Shown here piece after piece: positions 41,681-50,653 of a DNA stretch of 64,000 nt. Position 1 is the stretch's first letter; each line of letters begins with the position of its first letter. This DNA comes from Bacteroidota bacterium. Lineage in GTDB: Bacteria; Bacteroidota; Bacteroidia; B-17B0; Aurantibacillaceae. The stretch is taken from positions 62,001-126,000 of the forward strand of contig JAFDYB010000007.1 in the NCBI GenBank assembly GCA_018267655.1, written 5' to 3'. The notes below the pieces were generated by a model. That model ran no database searches, was not told where the DNA came from, and saw only the letters and a list, made by a program, of their open reading frames with translations. The position numbers and the translations under genes were made by a program.

Positions 41681-43309
41681 ATGGATATTGAATTTAATAA
41701 AAACGAGGACAAAATGAAGTTGCTTATCAGTCAAGTGGAGCAACGTCTTCAAAAAATACATGAAGGTGGTGGAAAAAAACGTATAGACAAACTTCACGAG
41801 CAAGGCAAAATGAGCGCTCGCGAGCGCGTTGAATTTTTATTAGATAAAAATACGCCTAGAACAGAAATTGGCGCTTTTGCCGGATATGAAATGTATGCCG
41901 AACATGGAGGCTGTCCCTCAGGCGGTGTAGTTATTGTAATAGGATATGTTAGCGGCAAACAATGTATTGTTGTTGCAAACGATGCTACTGTTAAAGCAGG
42001 TGCGTGGTTTCCAATTACGGGAAAGAAAAATTTAAGAGCACAAGAAATTGCAATAGAAAACCGACTTCCAATTATTTATTTGGTTGACAGTGCCGGCGTT
42101 TATTTACCTATGCAAGATGAGATTTTTCCGGATAAAGAACATTTTGGGCGAATTTTTAGAAACAACGCTATTATGAGCAGCATGGGTATTACCCAAATTG
42201 CAGCTGTTATGGGAAGCTGTGTTGCCGGTGGTGCATATTTACCTATCATGAGCGATGAGGCTATGATAGTTGATAAAACCGGCTCTATATTTTTAGCCGG
42301 TAGCTATTTGGTAAAAGCAGCCGTTGGCGAAAGCATCGACAATGAGACACTTGGCGGAGCTACTACCCACTGCGAAATTAGCGGCGTTACCGATTATAAA
42401 TGTAAAGATGATGTTGATTGTTTAACCCGCATTCGTAACATTGTAAGCAAAATAGGAATTGCAGATAAAGCCGGTTTTGATAGAATTGAAGCTCAGGCTC
42501 CAAAATTAAACCAAGAAGAAATTTTAGGAATTATTCCCGATTCGCGCGATAAACAATACGACATGTACGAAATTATTAAACGAATTACCGACAATAGCGA
42601 ATACGAAGAGTACAAAGAGCTATACGGCAAATCTATTATTTGCGCTTACGCACGCATCGACGGTTGGGCGGTTGGAATAGTAGCAAATCAACGTAAAGTA
42701 GTTAAAAGTAAAAAAGGCGAAATGCAATTTGGTGGCGTAATTTATAGTGATAGCGCCGATAAAGCAGCGCGTTTTATTATGAATTGTAATCAGAAAAAAA
42801 TTCCTTTAGTGTTTTTGCAAGATGCCACAGGTTTTATGGTTGGCAGCCGGAGCGAGCATGGTGGAATTATTAAAGATGGCGCCAAATTAGTAAATGCAAT
42901 GAGCAATAGTGTTGTTCCAAAATTTACAATAATTGTAGGCAATAGTTACGGTGCTGCAAATTATGCAATGTGTGGCAAAGCATACGACCCTCGCTTAATT
43001 GTGGGTTGGCCCACAGCACAAGTTGCAGTAATGGGAGGAGCACAAGCTGCAAAAGTTTTAGTTCAAATTGAAGTAGCAAGTTTAAAAGCAAAAGGTGAAG
43101 AAATTAATGCTGAAAAAGAAACAGAACTTTTTAATAAAATTAAAGATAAATACGACCAACAAACTACACCTTATTATGCAGCTTCACGTCTATGGCTCGA
43201 TGCAATTATTAATCCACTCGAAACGCGAAAGGTAATTAGCATGGGAATTGAAATGGCAAATGGCGCACCTATTCAAAAGCAATACAACGTTGGTGTAATA
43301 CAAACTTAA
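41681..43309 (+). CDS. Acyl-CoA carboxylase, carboxyltransferase (beta) subunit
   Basis: The frame opens at 41609, but the first 24 residues are hydrophobic and AT-rich without family match; ATG 41681 (MDIEFNKNEDKM) is the natural start, giving 542 aa. Typical carboxyltransferase features: KMSARERVEFLLD, FPITGKKNLRAQEIA, a crotonase-type oxyanion region in GSCVAGGAYLPIMSDE and DATGFMVGSRSE. It transfers carboxyl from biotin to propionyl-, methylcrotonyl- or geranyl-type CoA; the substrate is not certain. The biotin carboxylase subunit is not in this window. Confidence 0.93.
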   Translation: MDIEFNKNEDKMKLLISQVEQRLQKIHEGGGKKRIDKLHEQGKMSARERVEFLLDKNTPRTEIGAFAGYEMYAEHGGCPSGGVVIVIGYVSGKQCIVVANDATVKAGAWFPITGKKNLRAQEIAIENRLPIIYLVDSAGVYLPMQDEIFPDKEHFGRIFRNNAIMSSMGITQIAAVMGSCVAGGAYLPIMSDEAMIVDKTGSIFLAGSYLVKAAVGESIDNETLGGATTHCEISGVTDYKCKDDVDCLTRIRNIVSKIGIADKAGFDRIEAQAPKLNQEEILGIIPDSRDKQYDMYEIIKRITDNSEYEEYKELYGKSIICAYARIDGWAVGIVANQRKVVKSKKGEMQFGGVIYSDSADKAARFIMNCNQKKIPLVFLQDATGFMVGSRSEHGGIIKDGAKLVNAMSNSVVPKFTIIVGNSYGAANYAMCGKAYDPRLIVGWPTAQVAVMGGAQAAKVLVQIEVASLKAKGEEINAEKETELFNKIKDKYDQQTTPYYAASRLWLDAIINPLETRKVISMGIEMANGAPIQKQYNVGVIQT

Positions 43310-43401
43310 AAATAGATTGGTTTGAAAACGTGTACAATAATTTTAAACACAAAAAAGTCTTCTTTTTTTGAAGAGCTATTGATAATACAAAATACTTATT
43401 T

Positions 43402-44649
43402 ATGAATTTTTTAAACTACAATTATTCAGTTACTGAGCGCTTTATTCGATATGCAAAAATTGATACTCAAAGCGACCCTACCTCAAACACATGTCCTAGC
43501 ACAGAGAAACAAAAAAACCTTGCTAAACTACTCGTTAAAGAGCTTAATGAAATTGGGCTTAATGATGTTGAAGCAGATGAGAACAGTTATGTATATGCCA
43601 CATTAAAATCAAACAGCACAAAAAAGGTACCCACAATTTGTTTTTGCTCACACATGGATACATCGCCAGATTGCAGTGGCGCTAATGTAACCCCCATAAT
43701 TCACAAAGCCTACAAGGGCACAGATATTATTTTGCCAAATGATAAAACACAAATAATTAAATTTAGCGAACACCCAGCATTGGCATCTCAAATCGGTAAT
43801 GATATTATTACAACTGATGGCACAACACTTTTAGGTGCCGATAATAAAGCAGGCGTAGCGGAAATAGTTGACGCAATGCAATATTTAATTCAGCACCCCG
43901 AAATAAAACATGGTGATATTAAAGTACTTTTTACACCTGACGAAGAAATTGGAAGAGGTGCTGATAAAGTTAATTTAAAAAAACTAAATGCTCAATTTGC
44001 TTATACTATTGACGGTGAAACCTTAGGGCACATCGAAAATGAAACCTTCAGTGCAGACATGGTAAATGTTGTAATTAAAGGGTTTCCTACTCACCCTGGT
44101 TTTGCAAAAAACAAAATGCAACATGCTGTTAAAATTGCTTCGGAAATTATTACACAACTGCCTGCAAACAAAAGCCCGGAAACAACTGAAAATAAAGAGC
44201 CATTTATACATCCAACTTCAATTTCGGGCGGGTTAGAACAAGTTGAAATTAGTTTTATTATAAGAGCCTTTAGTGATAATGTTTTAAAGCAGTTAGAAGA
44301 TGAGTTAAAACAAATTTGCATATCAATAATATCAAAATATGATAAATGTACTTTTACTTTTGGGGTGAAAGAACAGTATAGAAATATGAAAGCGGTATTA
44401 GATAAACACCCCGAAGTGGTTAATTATGCTATTGAAGCTATTCAACGAATTGGTATTAGTCCGGTATTATCTAGTATTAGGGGTGGTACTGATGGCTCTC
44501 GCTTTTCATTTATGGGTTTGCCATGTCCAAATATTTTTGCCGGCGAACATGCTTTTCATAGCAAATTAGAGTGGGTAAGCGTACAAGACATGCAAAAAGC
44601 TGTACAAACAATTGTAACCATTGCTTCAATTTGGGAAGAAAAACAGTAA
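43402..44649 (+). CDS. pepT: Peptidase T (tripeptide aminopeptidase)
   Basis: 415 aa M20B metallopeptidase. Zinc-binding motifs: CSHMDTSPD (His, Asp), TTLLGADNKAG (Asp bridging zinc), TPDEEIGRGA (general base Glu, metal Glu), and a C-terminal GEHAFHSKLEW with the last His. It removes N-terminal residues from tripeptides in the cytoplasm. Monocistronic by spacing (92 bp from the carboxylase gene). Confidence 0.95.
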   Translation: MNFLNYNYSVTERFIRYAKIDTQSDPTSNTCPSTEKQKNLAKLLVKELNEIGLNDVEADENSYVYATLKSNSTKKVPTICFCSHMDTSPDCSGANVTPIIHKAYKGTDIILPNDKTQIIKFSEHPALASQIGNDIITTDGTTLLGADNKAGVAEIVDAMQYLIQHPEIKHGDIKVLFTPDEEIGRGADKVNLKKLNAQFAYTIDGETLGHIENETFSADMVNVVIKGFPTHPGFAKNKMQHAVKIASEIITQLPANKSPETTENKEPFIHPTSISGGLEQVEISFIIRAFSDNVLKQLEDELKQICISIISKYDKCTFTFGVKEQYRNMKAVLDKHPEVVNYAIEAIQRIGISPVLSSIRGGTDGSRFSFMGLPCPNIFAGEHAFHSKLEWVSVQDMQKAVQTIVTIASIWEEKQ

Positions 44650-44736
44650 TAAAAAAATTGAAAATAGTGTAACCTAATATACTCGTTTTTTTTTTCGCTT
44701 TTGCTTCTATGGAGTATAACATATTTGCTCTTGGTA

Positions 44737-45090
44737 TTATTCTGATATTAGTAAAACAATATAAGGATAAAAAATTATTATTGCAATTATAACTGCAATA
44801 ACTGCAGCAATTAAAACACTTCCGGCAGCTGCATCTTTTATAAATTTTATTTCGGCGCTTTTATCTTTTGAAAATTTATCGCATAATTTTTCAAGAGATG
44901 TATTGAGCAGTTCCATTGCAATAACTAAACCTGATACCATAAGTATTGCTAACCATTCATACCGAGTAATTGAAACTGTTATTCCCAAAACAATAACTAT
45001 TAATAATACAACAAAGTGAATTTTTAAATTTCGCTCAGTTTTAACTGCTGATAAAATACCTGAAAGTGCGTATTTAAAGGAGTTTAACAT
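44737..45090 (-). CDS. dgkA: Diacylglycerol/undecaprenol kinase family protein (DgkA)
   Basis: A GTG at 45096 overlaps the uvrA stop, but ATG 45090 (MLNSFKYALSG) is the better start, giving 117 aa. Three TM helices and the family blocks: NSFKYALSGILSAVKTERN, IAMELLNTSLEKLCD (catalytic Glu) and IKDAAAGSVLIAA (Asp). It phosphorylates a membrane lipid alcohol, in this subgroup often undecaprenol. Probably co-transcribed with uvrA. Confidence 0.93.
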   Translation of the reverse strand: MLNSFKYALSGILSAVKTERNLKIHFVVLLIVIVLGITVSITRYEWLAILMVSGLVIAMELLNTSLEKLCDKFSKDKSAEIKFIKDAAAGSVLIAAVIAVIIAIIIFYPYIVLLISE

Positions 45091-45092
45091 AT

Positions 45093-47984
45093 TCACTTAC
45101 CCATTTCTTTCTTCAAAAATTTACCGGTGTAATTATGTTTAATTTTTATTAGTTCTTCAGGAGTTCCCTCAAACATTAATTGTCCGCCTTCTTTACCACC
45201 CTCCGGACCAATGTCAATAATATAATCGGCTACTTTTATGATGTCTAAATTATGTTCAATTACCACAACTGTATTACCGTCATCAACTAGTTTATTTAAA
45301 ACATTTAAAAGTATGCGTATATCTTCAAAGTGCAGTCCTGTGGTTGGCTCATCTAAAATGTAAAGCGTATTTCCGGTATCACGTTTGCTTAATTCAGTTG
45401 ATAGTTTAACCCGTTGTGCTTCGCCACCACTAAGTGTTGTAGCTTGTTGTCCAAGCGTGATATAACCCAGCCCAACCTCTTGCAATGTTTTAACCTGTCT
45501 AAATATTTTGGGATTGTTTTCGAAAAAAATGCAGGCCTCATCAATTGTCATATTTAAAACATCATTAATTGATTTGCCTTTATATCTAATTTCTAATGTT
45601 TCTCTGTTATACCTTTTGCCGTTGCAAGTGTCGCATTGCACATACACATCGGGTAAAAAATTCATTTCAATTGTTTTAAGTCCTGCGCCGCCACAGGTTT
45701 CGCATCGCCCTCCTTTTAAGTTGAATGAAAAGCGACCGGGTTTGTAACCTCTTATTTTTGCTTCCGGAATATCAGAAAATAAAAATCGAATATCGTCAAA
45801 AGTTTTGGTATATGTAGCCGGGTTACTTCTGGGCGTTCTACCAATAGGACTTTGGTCAATATCAATTATTTTGTCAATATTTTTTATACCTTCAATTTTT
45901 TTGTAAGGTAGAGAAATATGTTCTGACCTGTAAAAGTAATTTGATAAAATGGGATATAGTGTTTCGTTTACTAAACTGCTTTTCCCACTACCACTTACTC
46001 CTGTAACGCAAATAAATTTTCCTAATGGAAAATTAACATCAATGCCTTTTAAGTTATGTCCTGTACAGCCTTTTAAACTTATTTGTTTACCATTTCCCTC
46101 GCGTCTCTTTTTTGGAATTTCAATTTTTAATTTTCCTGTTATGTAATTAGAAGTAATTGTATTATACTTCAGCATTTCATTTGGCGGTGCCTCTGCAATT
46201 ACTCTTCCTCCATGTATTCCTGCTCCCGGCCCAATATCAATTACATAGTCGCTTTCAACTATCATATCTTTATCATGCTCAACTACTAATATTGAATTCC
46301 CAACGTTTCGTAAATTTTTTAATGCATTTATTAAACGTTCGTTGTCTCGCTGATGCAAACCAATACTTGGTTCATCTAAAATATATAAAACACCTACCAA
46401 CTGTGCACCAATTTGTGTGGCTAATCGTATGCGTTGAGCTTCACCTCCACTTAAACTTTTACTGCTTAAATTTAGAGTAACATAATTTAAGCCAACATCT
46501 AATAAAAAACCTATACGTGCGCGAATTTCTTTTAAAATTTCTTTTGCAATAATGTTTTGTTTTTCGCTTAAATGCTTTTCGATTGAACTAAACCAGGTGT
46601 GTAACTGATGTATATCCATTTCAGATAACTCAGCAATATTTTTTTCATTTACTTTAAAAAATAAACTTTCTTTTTTTAATCGAGTGCCATTACACTCGCT
46701 ACATTTCTTTTTATTTTGAAAGCCCTGTACCCATTTAAGTGCGGCTGGTCCGGCATCTTCGTGCGCATATTTTAATATATGATTTATAATACCCTCAAAA
46801 GAACTTGCATAAATGCTGTACTCTACTTCCACATTAAAGATTTCATCTGAGCCATTAAAAATTATGTTTACAGCCCGCTCGTTAATATCTTTAAAGGGAG
46901 TACTCAAATTAAAATCATATACCTTTCCTATTGCTTCTAACTGTTTAAACAGCCAACTATTTTTGCTTGTGCTTATTGAAGCAATGGCTCCTTTTTCAAT
47001 TGACAAATCGGGATTGGGAACTATTTTTTTAATATCAATTTCTGCAACCTCCCCTAACCCGGAACAATTTTGACATGCGCCATAGGGCGAATTAAATGAA
47101 AACAAATTAGGAGCAGGTTCATCGTAACTTATGCCGGTAGTAGGGCACATTAAGTTGCGGCTAAAAAAACGAGCAATAGATTGTTTGTTTTTTAATCCTT
47201 CTTTTTTCCCAAGCTTTGTTACTGTTTTTTTTGCTAATTCATGCTCAGATACCTCACAAATAACAATAGTACCCTTGCCTTGTTTCATAGCAGTTTGCAG
47301 TGAAAGTTGAAGACGTGTTTTAATGTTATTTGATATTTCAAGTATATCAATCACTAATTCAATATCATGAACTTTGTATCGGTCAACCTGGAGTTTTGGT
47401 GCAATGTCAACTACTTTACCGTCAATTCTTATTTTACTGAATCCTTTTTTTCTATAATCTTCAAATAGTTCTCGGTAATGTCCTTTTCGTCCTCTAATAA
47501 TTGGCGCAAGAAGATAAATGTGTTTGTTTTTATATTGCTCTATAATTAAGTTAATAATCTGATCGTCGTTGTAGCGAATCATTTTTTCGCCGGTGTTATA
47601 ACTATATGCATCGCTCGCTCGTGCATATAGCAAACGCAAAAAGTCGTAAATTTCAGTAATCGTGCCAACAGTTGATCGCGGATTTTTGTTAACTGTTTTT
47701 TGTTCAATGCTGATAACAGGACTTAATCCGGAAATTTTATCTACATCAGGGCGCTCTAAACTGCCTATAAATTGCCGAGCATAAGCTGAAAAACTTTCTA
47801 TGTAGCGCCTTTGTCCTTCTGCATAAATTGTGTCGAATGCAAGCGATGATTTTCCGCTGCCGCTTAAGCCAGTAAGCACAACCAATTTATTTCGAGGTAT
47901 TTTTAATGAAATATTTTTTAAATTATGGCTACGAGCGCCAATTATTTCTAAAAACTCTTCGCCATCTTCAATGCTATCGCTCAT
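45093..47984 (-). CDS. uvrA: Excinuclease ABC subunit A (UvrA)
   Basis: 963 aa with two ABC modules. First Walker [15 protein letters not shown] near 40, second [14 protein letters not shown] near 667; ABC signatures [12 protein letters not shown] and [12 protein letters not shown]; Walker [12 protein letters not shown] and [11 protein letters not shown]. Zinc-binding Cys pairs are seen in CPTTG...CQNCSG and CETCGGAG...CDTCNGKR. It recognises DNA damage in nucleotide excision repair. The stop is 2 bp from the dgkA start. Confidence 0.97.
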   Translation of the reverse strand: MSDSIEDGEEFLEIIGARSHNLKNISLKIPRNKLVVLTGLSGSGKSSLAFDTIYAEGQRRYIESFSAYARQFIGSLERPDVDKISGLSPVISIEQKTVNKNPRSTVGTITEIYDFLRLLYARASDAYSYNTGEKMIRYNDDQIINLIIEQYKNKHIYLLAPIIRGRKGHYRELFEDYRKKGFSKIRIDGKVVDIAPKLQVDRYKVHDIELVIDILEISNNIKTRLQLSLQTAMKQGKGTIVICEVSEHELAKKTVTKLGKKEGLKNKQSIARFFSRNLMCPTTGISYDEPAPNLFSFNSPYGACQNCSGLGEVAEIDIKKIVPNPDLSIEKGAIASISTSKNSWLFKQLEAIGKVYDFNLSTPFKDINERAVNIIFNGSDEIFNVEVEYSIYASSFEGIINHILKYAHEDAGPAALKWVQGFQNKKKCSECNGTRLKKESLFFKVNEKNIAELSEMDIHQLHTWFSSIEKHLSEKQNIIAKEILKEIRARIGFLLDVGLNYVTLNLSSKSLSGGEAQRIRLATQIGAQLVGVLYILDEPSIGLHQRDNERLINALKNLRNVGNSILVVEHDKDMIVESDYVIDIGPGAGIHGGRVIAEAPPNEMLKYNTITSNYITGKLKIEIPKKRREGNGKQISLKGCTGHNLKGIDVNFPLGKFICVTGVSGSGKSSLVNETLYPILSNYFYRSEHISLPYKKIEGIKNIDKIIDIDQSPIGRTPRSNPATYTKTFDDIRFLFSDIPEAKIRGYKPGRFSFNLKGGRCETCGGAGLKTIEMNFLPDVYVQCDTCNGKRYNRETLEIRYKGKSINDVLNMTIDEACIFFENNPKIFRQVKTLQEVGLGYITLGQQATTLSGGEAQRVKLSTELSKRDTGNTLYILDEPTTGLHFEDIRILLNVLNKLVDDGNTVVVIEHNLDIIKVADYIIDIGPEGGKEGGQLMFEGTPEELIKIKHNYTGKFLKKEMGK

Positions 47985-48006
47985 ATTACTGATTTAATTT
48001 TAAAGA

Positions 48007-48462
48007 TTATTCGTGCAAGTTTAACATACGTTCCTTTGCGTTTATGGGCACTTTTTTTCTAATTAAAAACTTCCCGATTTTTACATATCCTTTAACCTCA
48101 ATATTTCCAAAGTTTAAGCCACCGCCCAACATTTTTAAAATATCAGTAAGGCTAACAGATTTAAAATCACTTTTAAGATGAAAATTATATTCTTTTTCGG
48201 TTTTGGCTTTTATTTTAACCCTTTTGGTTGAATGTGCCGTGCCTAAATTTACACCTGAAATAACAACATTAAAATTACTTGGGTAAACATTAAATCCAAT
48301 ATTATTAGGATTTTTAATACCAATGGCAACATCTGCATCAATACCGCTTTGGTTTATTTTATTGATTTTAAAATTTTTTATGCCTGTAAATTCGGCTTCT
48401 TTAAGGGGTTTACACGAAATAAAAAAGATTACTACAACTATAAAACTTAGGTATTTAAACAT
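48007..48462 (-). CDS. LEA type 2 lipoprotein
   Basis: 151 aa. Lipoprotein signal with Cys17 (FIVVVIFFISCKP), then a single LEA2/WHy-type beta domain (VAIGIKNPNNIGFNVYPSNF, VNLGTAHSTKRVKIKAK). These domains occur in envelope lipoproteins of Bacteroidota; function unclear. It ends 22 bp upstream of uvrA on the same strand, so co-transcription is possible. It shares the domain type with the virus-element protein at 9083-9598. Confidence 0.85.
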   Translation of the reverse strand: MFKYLSFIVVVIFFISCKPLKEAEFTGIKNFKINKINQSGIDADVAIGIKNPNNIGFNVYPSNFNVVISGVNLGTAHSTKRVKIKAKTEKEYNFHLKSDFKSVSLTDILKMLGGGLNFGNIEVKGYVKIGKFLIRKKVPINAKERMLNLHE

Positions 48463-48524
48463 TTTTAAAATAAACTCCTAAAGTATTGTATTTTGCGCTT
48501 ATTTTTAAATTAATTTTTTAACCT

Positions 48525-48532
48525 TACTTTTG
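48525..48532 (+). promoter_or_regulatory. fabD promoter -7 box
   Basis: TACTTTTG fits TAnnTTTG and lies 31 bp before the fabD ATG. No well-spaced -33 TTTG was seen. Confidence 0.55.
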
Positions 48533-48563
48533 AGCTTAGTTTGAAAAATTAAAATTAATTAAA

Positions 48564-49448
48564 ATGAAAAAAGCATATATTTTTCCTGGGCAAGGCTCAC
48601 AATTTTCCGGTATGGGAAAAGATTTGTACGAAACAAATTCTCATGCAAAAGAATTGTTTGAGCAAGCAAACGCCTTATTGGGGTTTAAAATTACCGATAC
48701 TATGTTTGGCGGTACCGATGAGGAGTTAAAACAAACAAAAATTACTCAACCGGCAATTTTTTTACATTCTGTAGTTTTAGCGTTAACGCAAAACGATTTT
48801 AATCCTGATATGGTTGCAGGGCACTCCTTAGGAGAATTTTCAGCGCTAGTAGCTAACAAAACTTTAAAGTTTGAAGACGCTTTAATGTTAGTGTATAAAA
48901 GAGCTATGGCAATGCAAAAAGCTTGTGAATTGCAAAAAAGCACTATGGCTGCAATATTAAATTTAGATGATGCGATTGTTGAATCAATCTGTAACGAAGT
49001 TTCTAAAACAGGTAACGTAGTTGTTCCTGCAAATTATAACTGCCCTGGTCAATTGGTTATTTCAGGAAGTATTGATGGGGTTAACATTGCATGTGAAAAA
49101 TTAAAAACAGCCGGTGCAAAACGTGCGCTTATATTACCTGTTGGCGGTGCTTTTCATTCACCACTTATGGAACCTGCAAGAGTTGAATTAGAGACGGCAA
49201 TTAACAATACTCACTTTTCAAATCCTATCTGCCCTATTTATCAAAATGTAGTTGCTGCTGCAGTTTCAAGTCCACAGCAAATAAAAAATAATTTAATTGC
49301 ACAGCTTACAGCACCGGTTAAGTGGACTCAAAGCGTGCTGCAAATGCATAATGATGGCGCATTAAAATTCATTGAAATAGGTCCCGGAAAAGTGCTTCAA
49401 GGACTTGTAAAAAAAATAGTGCCGGCTGCAGAAGCATTAAGCGCTTAA
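48564..49448 (+). CDS. fabD: Malonyl-CoA:ACP transacylase (FabD)
   Basis: 294 aa. PGQGSQFSGMGKDLY at the N-terminus, the nucleophile Ser in VAGHSLGEFSALV (about residue 90), the CoA-binding Arg in LVYKRAMAMQKAC and the catalytic His in PVGGAFHSPLM (about 201). It loads malonyl groups onto acyl carrier protein for fatty acid synthesis. It stands alone here, with its own promoter-like box. Confidence 0.96.
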   Translation: MKKAYIFPGQGSQFSGMGKDLYETNSHAKELFEQANALLGFKITDTMFGGTDEELKQTKITQPAIFLHSVVLALTQNDFNPDMVAGHSLGEFSALVANKTLKFEDALMLVYKRAMAMQKACELQKSTMAAILNLDDAIVESICNEVSKTGNVVVPANYNCPGQLVISGSIDGVNIACEKLKTAGAKRALILPVGGAFHSPLMEPARVELETAINNTHFSNPICPIYQNVVAAAVSSPQQIKNNLIAQLTAPVKWTQSVLQMHNDGALKFIEIGPGKVLQGLVKKIVPAAEALSA

Positions 49449-49527
49449 ATTTATACACTTTTAAACCAAGTAAATGCTCTGCAAAAACAAATGTGCTAAG
49501 TTGTACATTTCAGTTTGCAATGTTTAG

Positions 49528-49535
49528 TACTTTTG
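49528..49535 (+). promoter_or_regulatory. Promoter -7 box of the copper regulator gene
   Basis: TACTTTTG (TAnnTTTG) 31 bp before the ATG at 49567. Confidence 0.55.
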
Positions 49536-49566
49536 TATTTAACCTTTACGTCAAACAATTATAAGC

Positions 49567-50130
49567 ATGCAAACTCTTTTTATTAAAAATATGGTTTGTA
49601 ACCGCTGCATCATGGTGGTACAAAACGAATTAAGTAAATTAGGATTAGATGTAAAAAACGTGAAGCTTGGAGAGGTGTTGTTTGCTAAAGAACTTACACC
49701 TGAAGAGAAAGCTAATTTAGACAGCGTATTAATTCCATTGGGTTTTGAAGTTATTGATGATAAAAAAAGTCGTCTTATAGAAAAAATAAAAAGTATCATT
49801 ATTCACCTTGTGCATCATCAAGATAATAATGCTAAAACCAATCTTTCAGATGTATTAAGCCAGCAACTACATCACGATTACAACTATTTATCTAACTTGT
49901 TTTCAGAGGTTGAGGGTACTACCATTGAAAAATATTTTATTGCTCAAAAAATAGAAAAGGTAAAAGAGTTGTTAGTATATGATGAATTGTCGTTAAGTGA
50001 AATTGCCGATCGCCTTAACTATTCAAGTGTGGCGTATTTGAGTAATCAATTTAAAAAAGTAACCGGCCTAACACCGAGCTATTTTAAGCAAATAAAAGAA
50101 GATAAGAGAAAACCTTTAGATGAGATTTAA
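49567..50130 (+). CDS. AraC-family regulator with N-terminal HMA-like metal-binding domain
   Basis: 187 aa. Residues 1-60 are an HMA-like ferredoxin fold with NMVCNRCIMVV, giving a CxxC pair. Residues about 95-180 are an AraC-type double HTH (ELSLSEIADRLNYSSVAYLS, FKKVTGLTPSYFKQ). The protein could sense copper or another soft metal and control the copper ATPase encoded 0.5 kb downstream. The fusion is typical of Bacteroidota copper loci. Confidence 0.88.
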   Translation: MQTLFIKNMVCNRCIMVVQNELSKLGLDVKNVKLGEVLFAKELTPEEKANLDSVLIPLGFEVIDDKKSRLIEKIKSIIIHLVHHQDNNAKTNLSDVLSQQLHHDYNYLSNLFSEVEGTTIEKYFIAQKIEKVKELLVYDELSLSEIADRLNYSSVAYLSNQFKKVTGLTPSYFKQIKEDKRKPLDEI

Positions 50131-50160
50131 AACTTTTAGTTTATAATTTACCAAAAACCA

Positions 50161-50589
50161 ATGAAACACCTTCAGCTTATTGAAATTATTTTGTACGTGA
50201 ACGACCAGCAAGCAAGTACAAAGTTTTATACTAAATTATTCCGCCAAAGCCCCAATATGAGTGTACCGGGAATGACTGAATTTAAATTGGCTGAAAATTG
50301 TAAATTAGGATTAATGCCCAATAAAGGTATTGCAAAAATACTTTCTAATAAAACACCACACCCCGAACAAGGAAGCGGAATACCAAGATGCGAACTTTAT
50401 TTTTATGTTGACGATATAAATGCTGAATTTAATAACGCAATAAAAATTGGAGCTAAACTAATCAGTTCAATTGAAGGCAGAGAATGGGGGGACAAAGTGT
50501 GCTATTTTTCAGACCTTGACGGGCACATTATTGCATTTGCCACAAAAATCAAAAATATTTATTCTGATAATTTTACAAATCATTCATAG
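50161..50589 (+). CDS. VOC-superfamily (glyoxalase-like) protein
   Basis: 142 aa with the two beta-alpha-beta-beta-beta modules of the vicinal oxygen chelate fold (IEIILYVNDQQASTKFYTKL near the start; CYFSDLDGHIIAFA near the end, whose GHIIAFA carries the usual second metal-ligand segment). The substrate is unknown; family members include glyoxalases, dioxygenases and antibiotic-binding proteins. It lies 30 bp after the regulator gene and 64 bp before copA, so it is probably part of the same operon. Confidence 0.85.
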   Translation: MKHLQLIEIILYVNDQQASTKFYTKLFRQSPNMSVPGMTEFKLAENCKLGLMPNKGIAKILSNKTPHPEQGSGIPRCELYFYVDDINAEFNNAIKIGAKLISSIEGREWGDKVCYFSDLDGHIIAFATKIKNIYSDNFTNHS

Positions 50590-50653
50590 AATTCTACAAC
50601 AATTAGTTCTTGAAACATTGCAAATTTGTACTATAAATTACAAAACATAAATT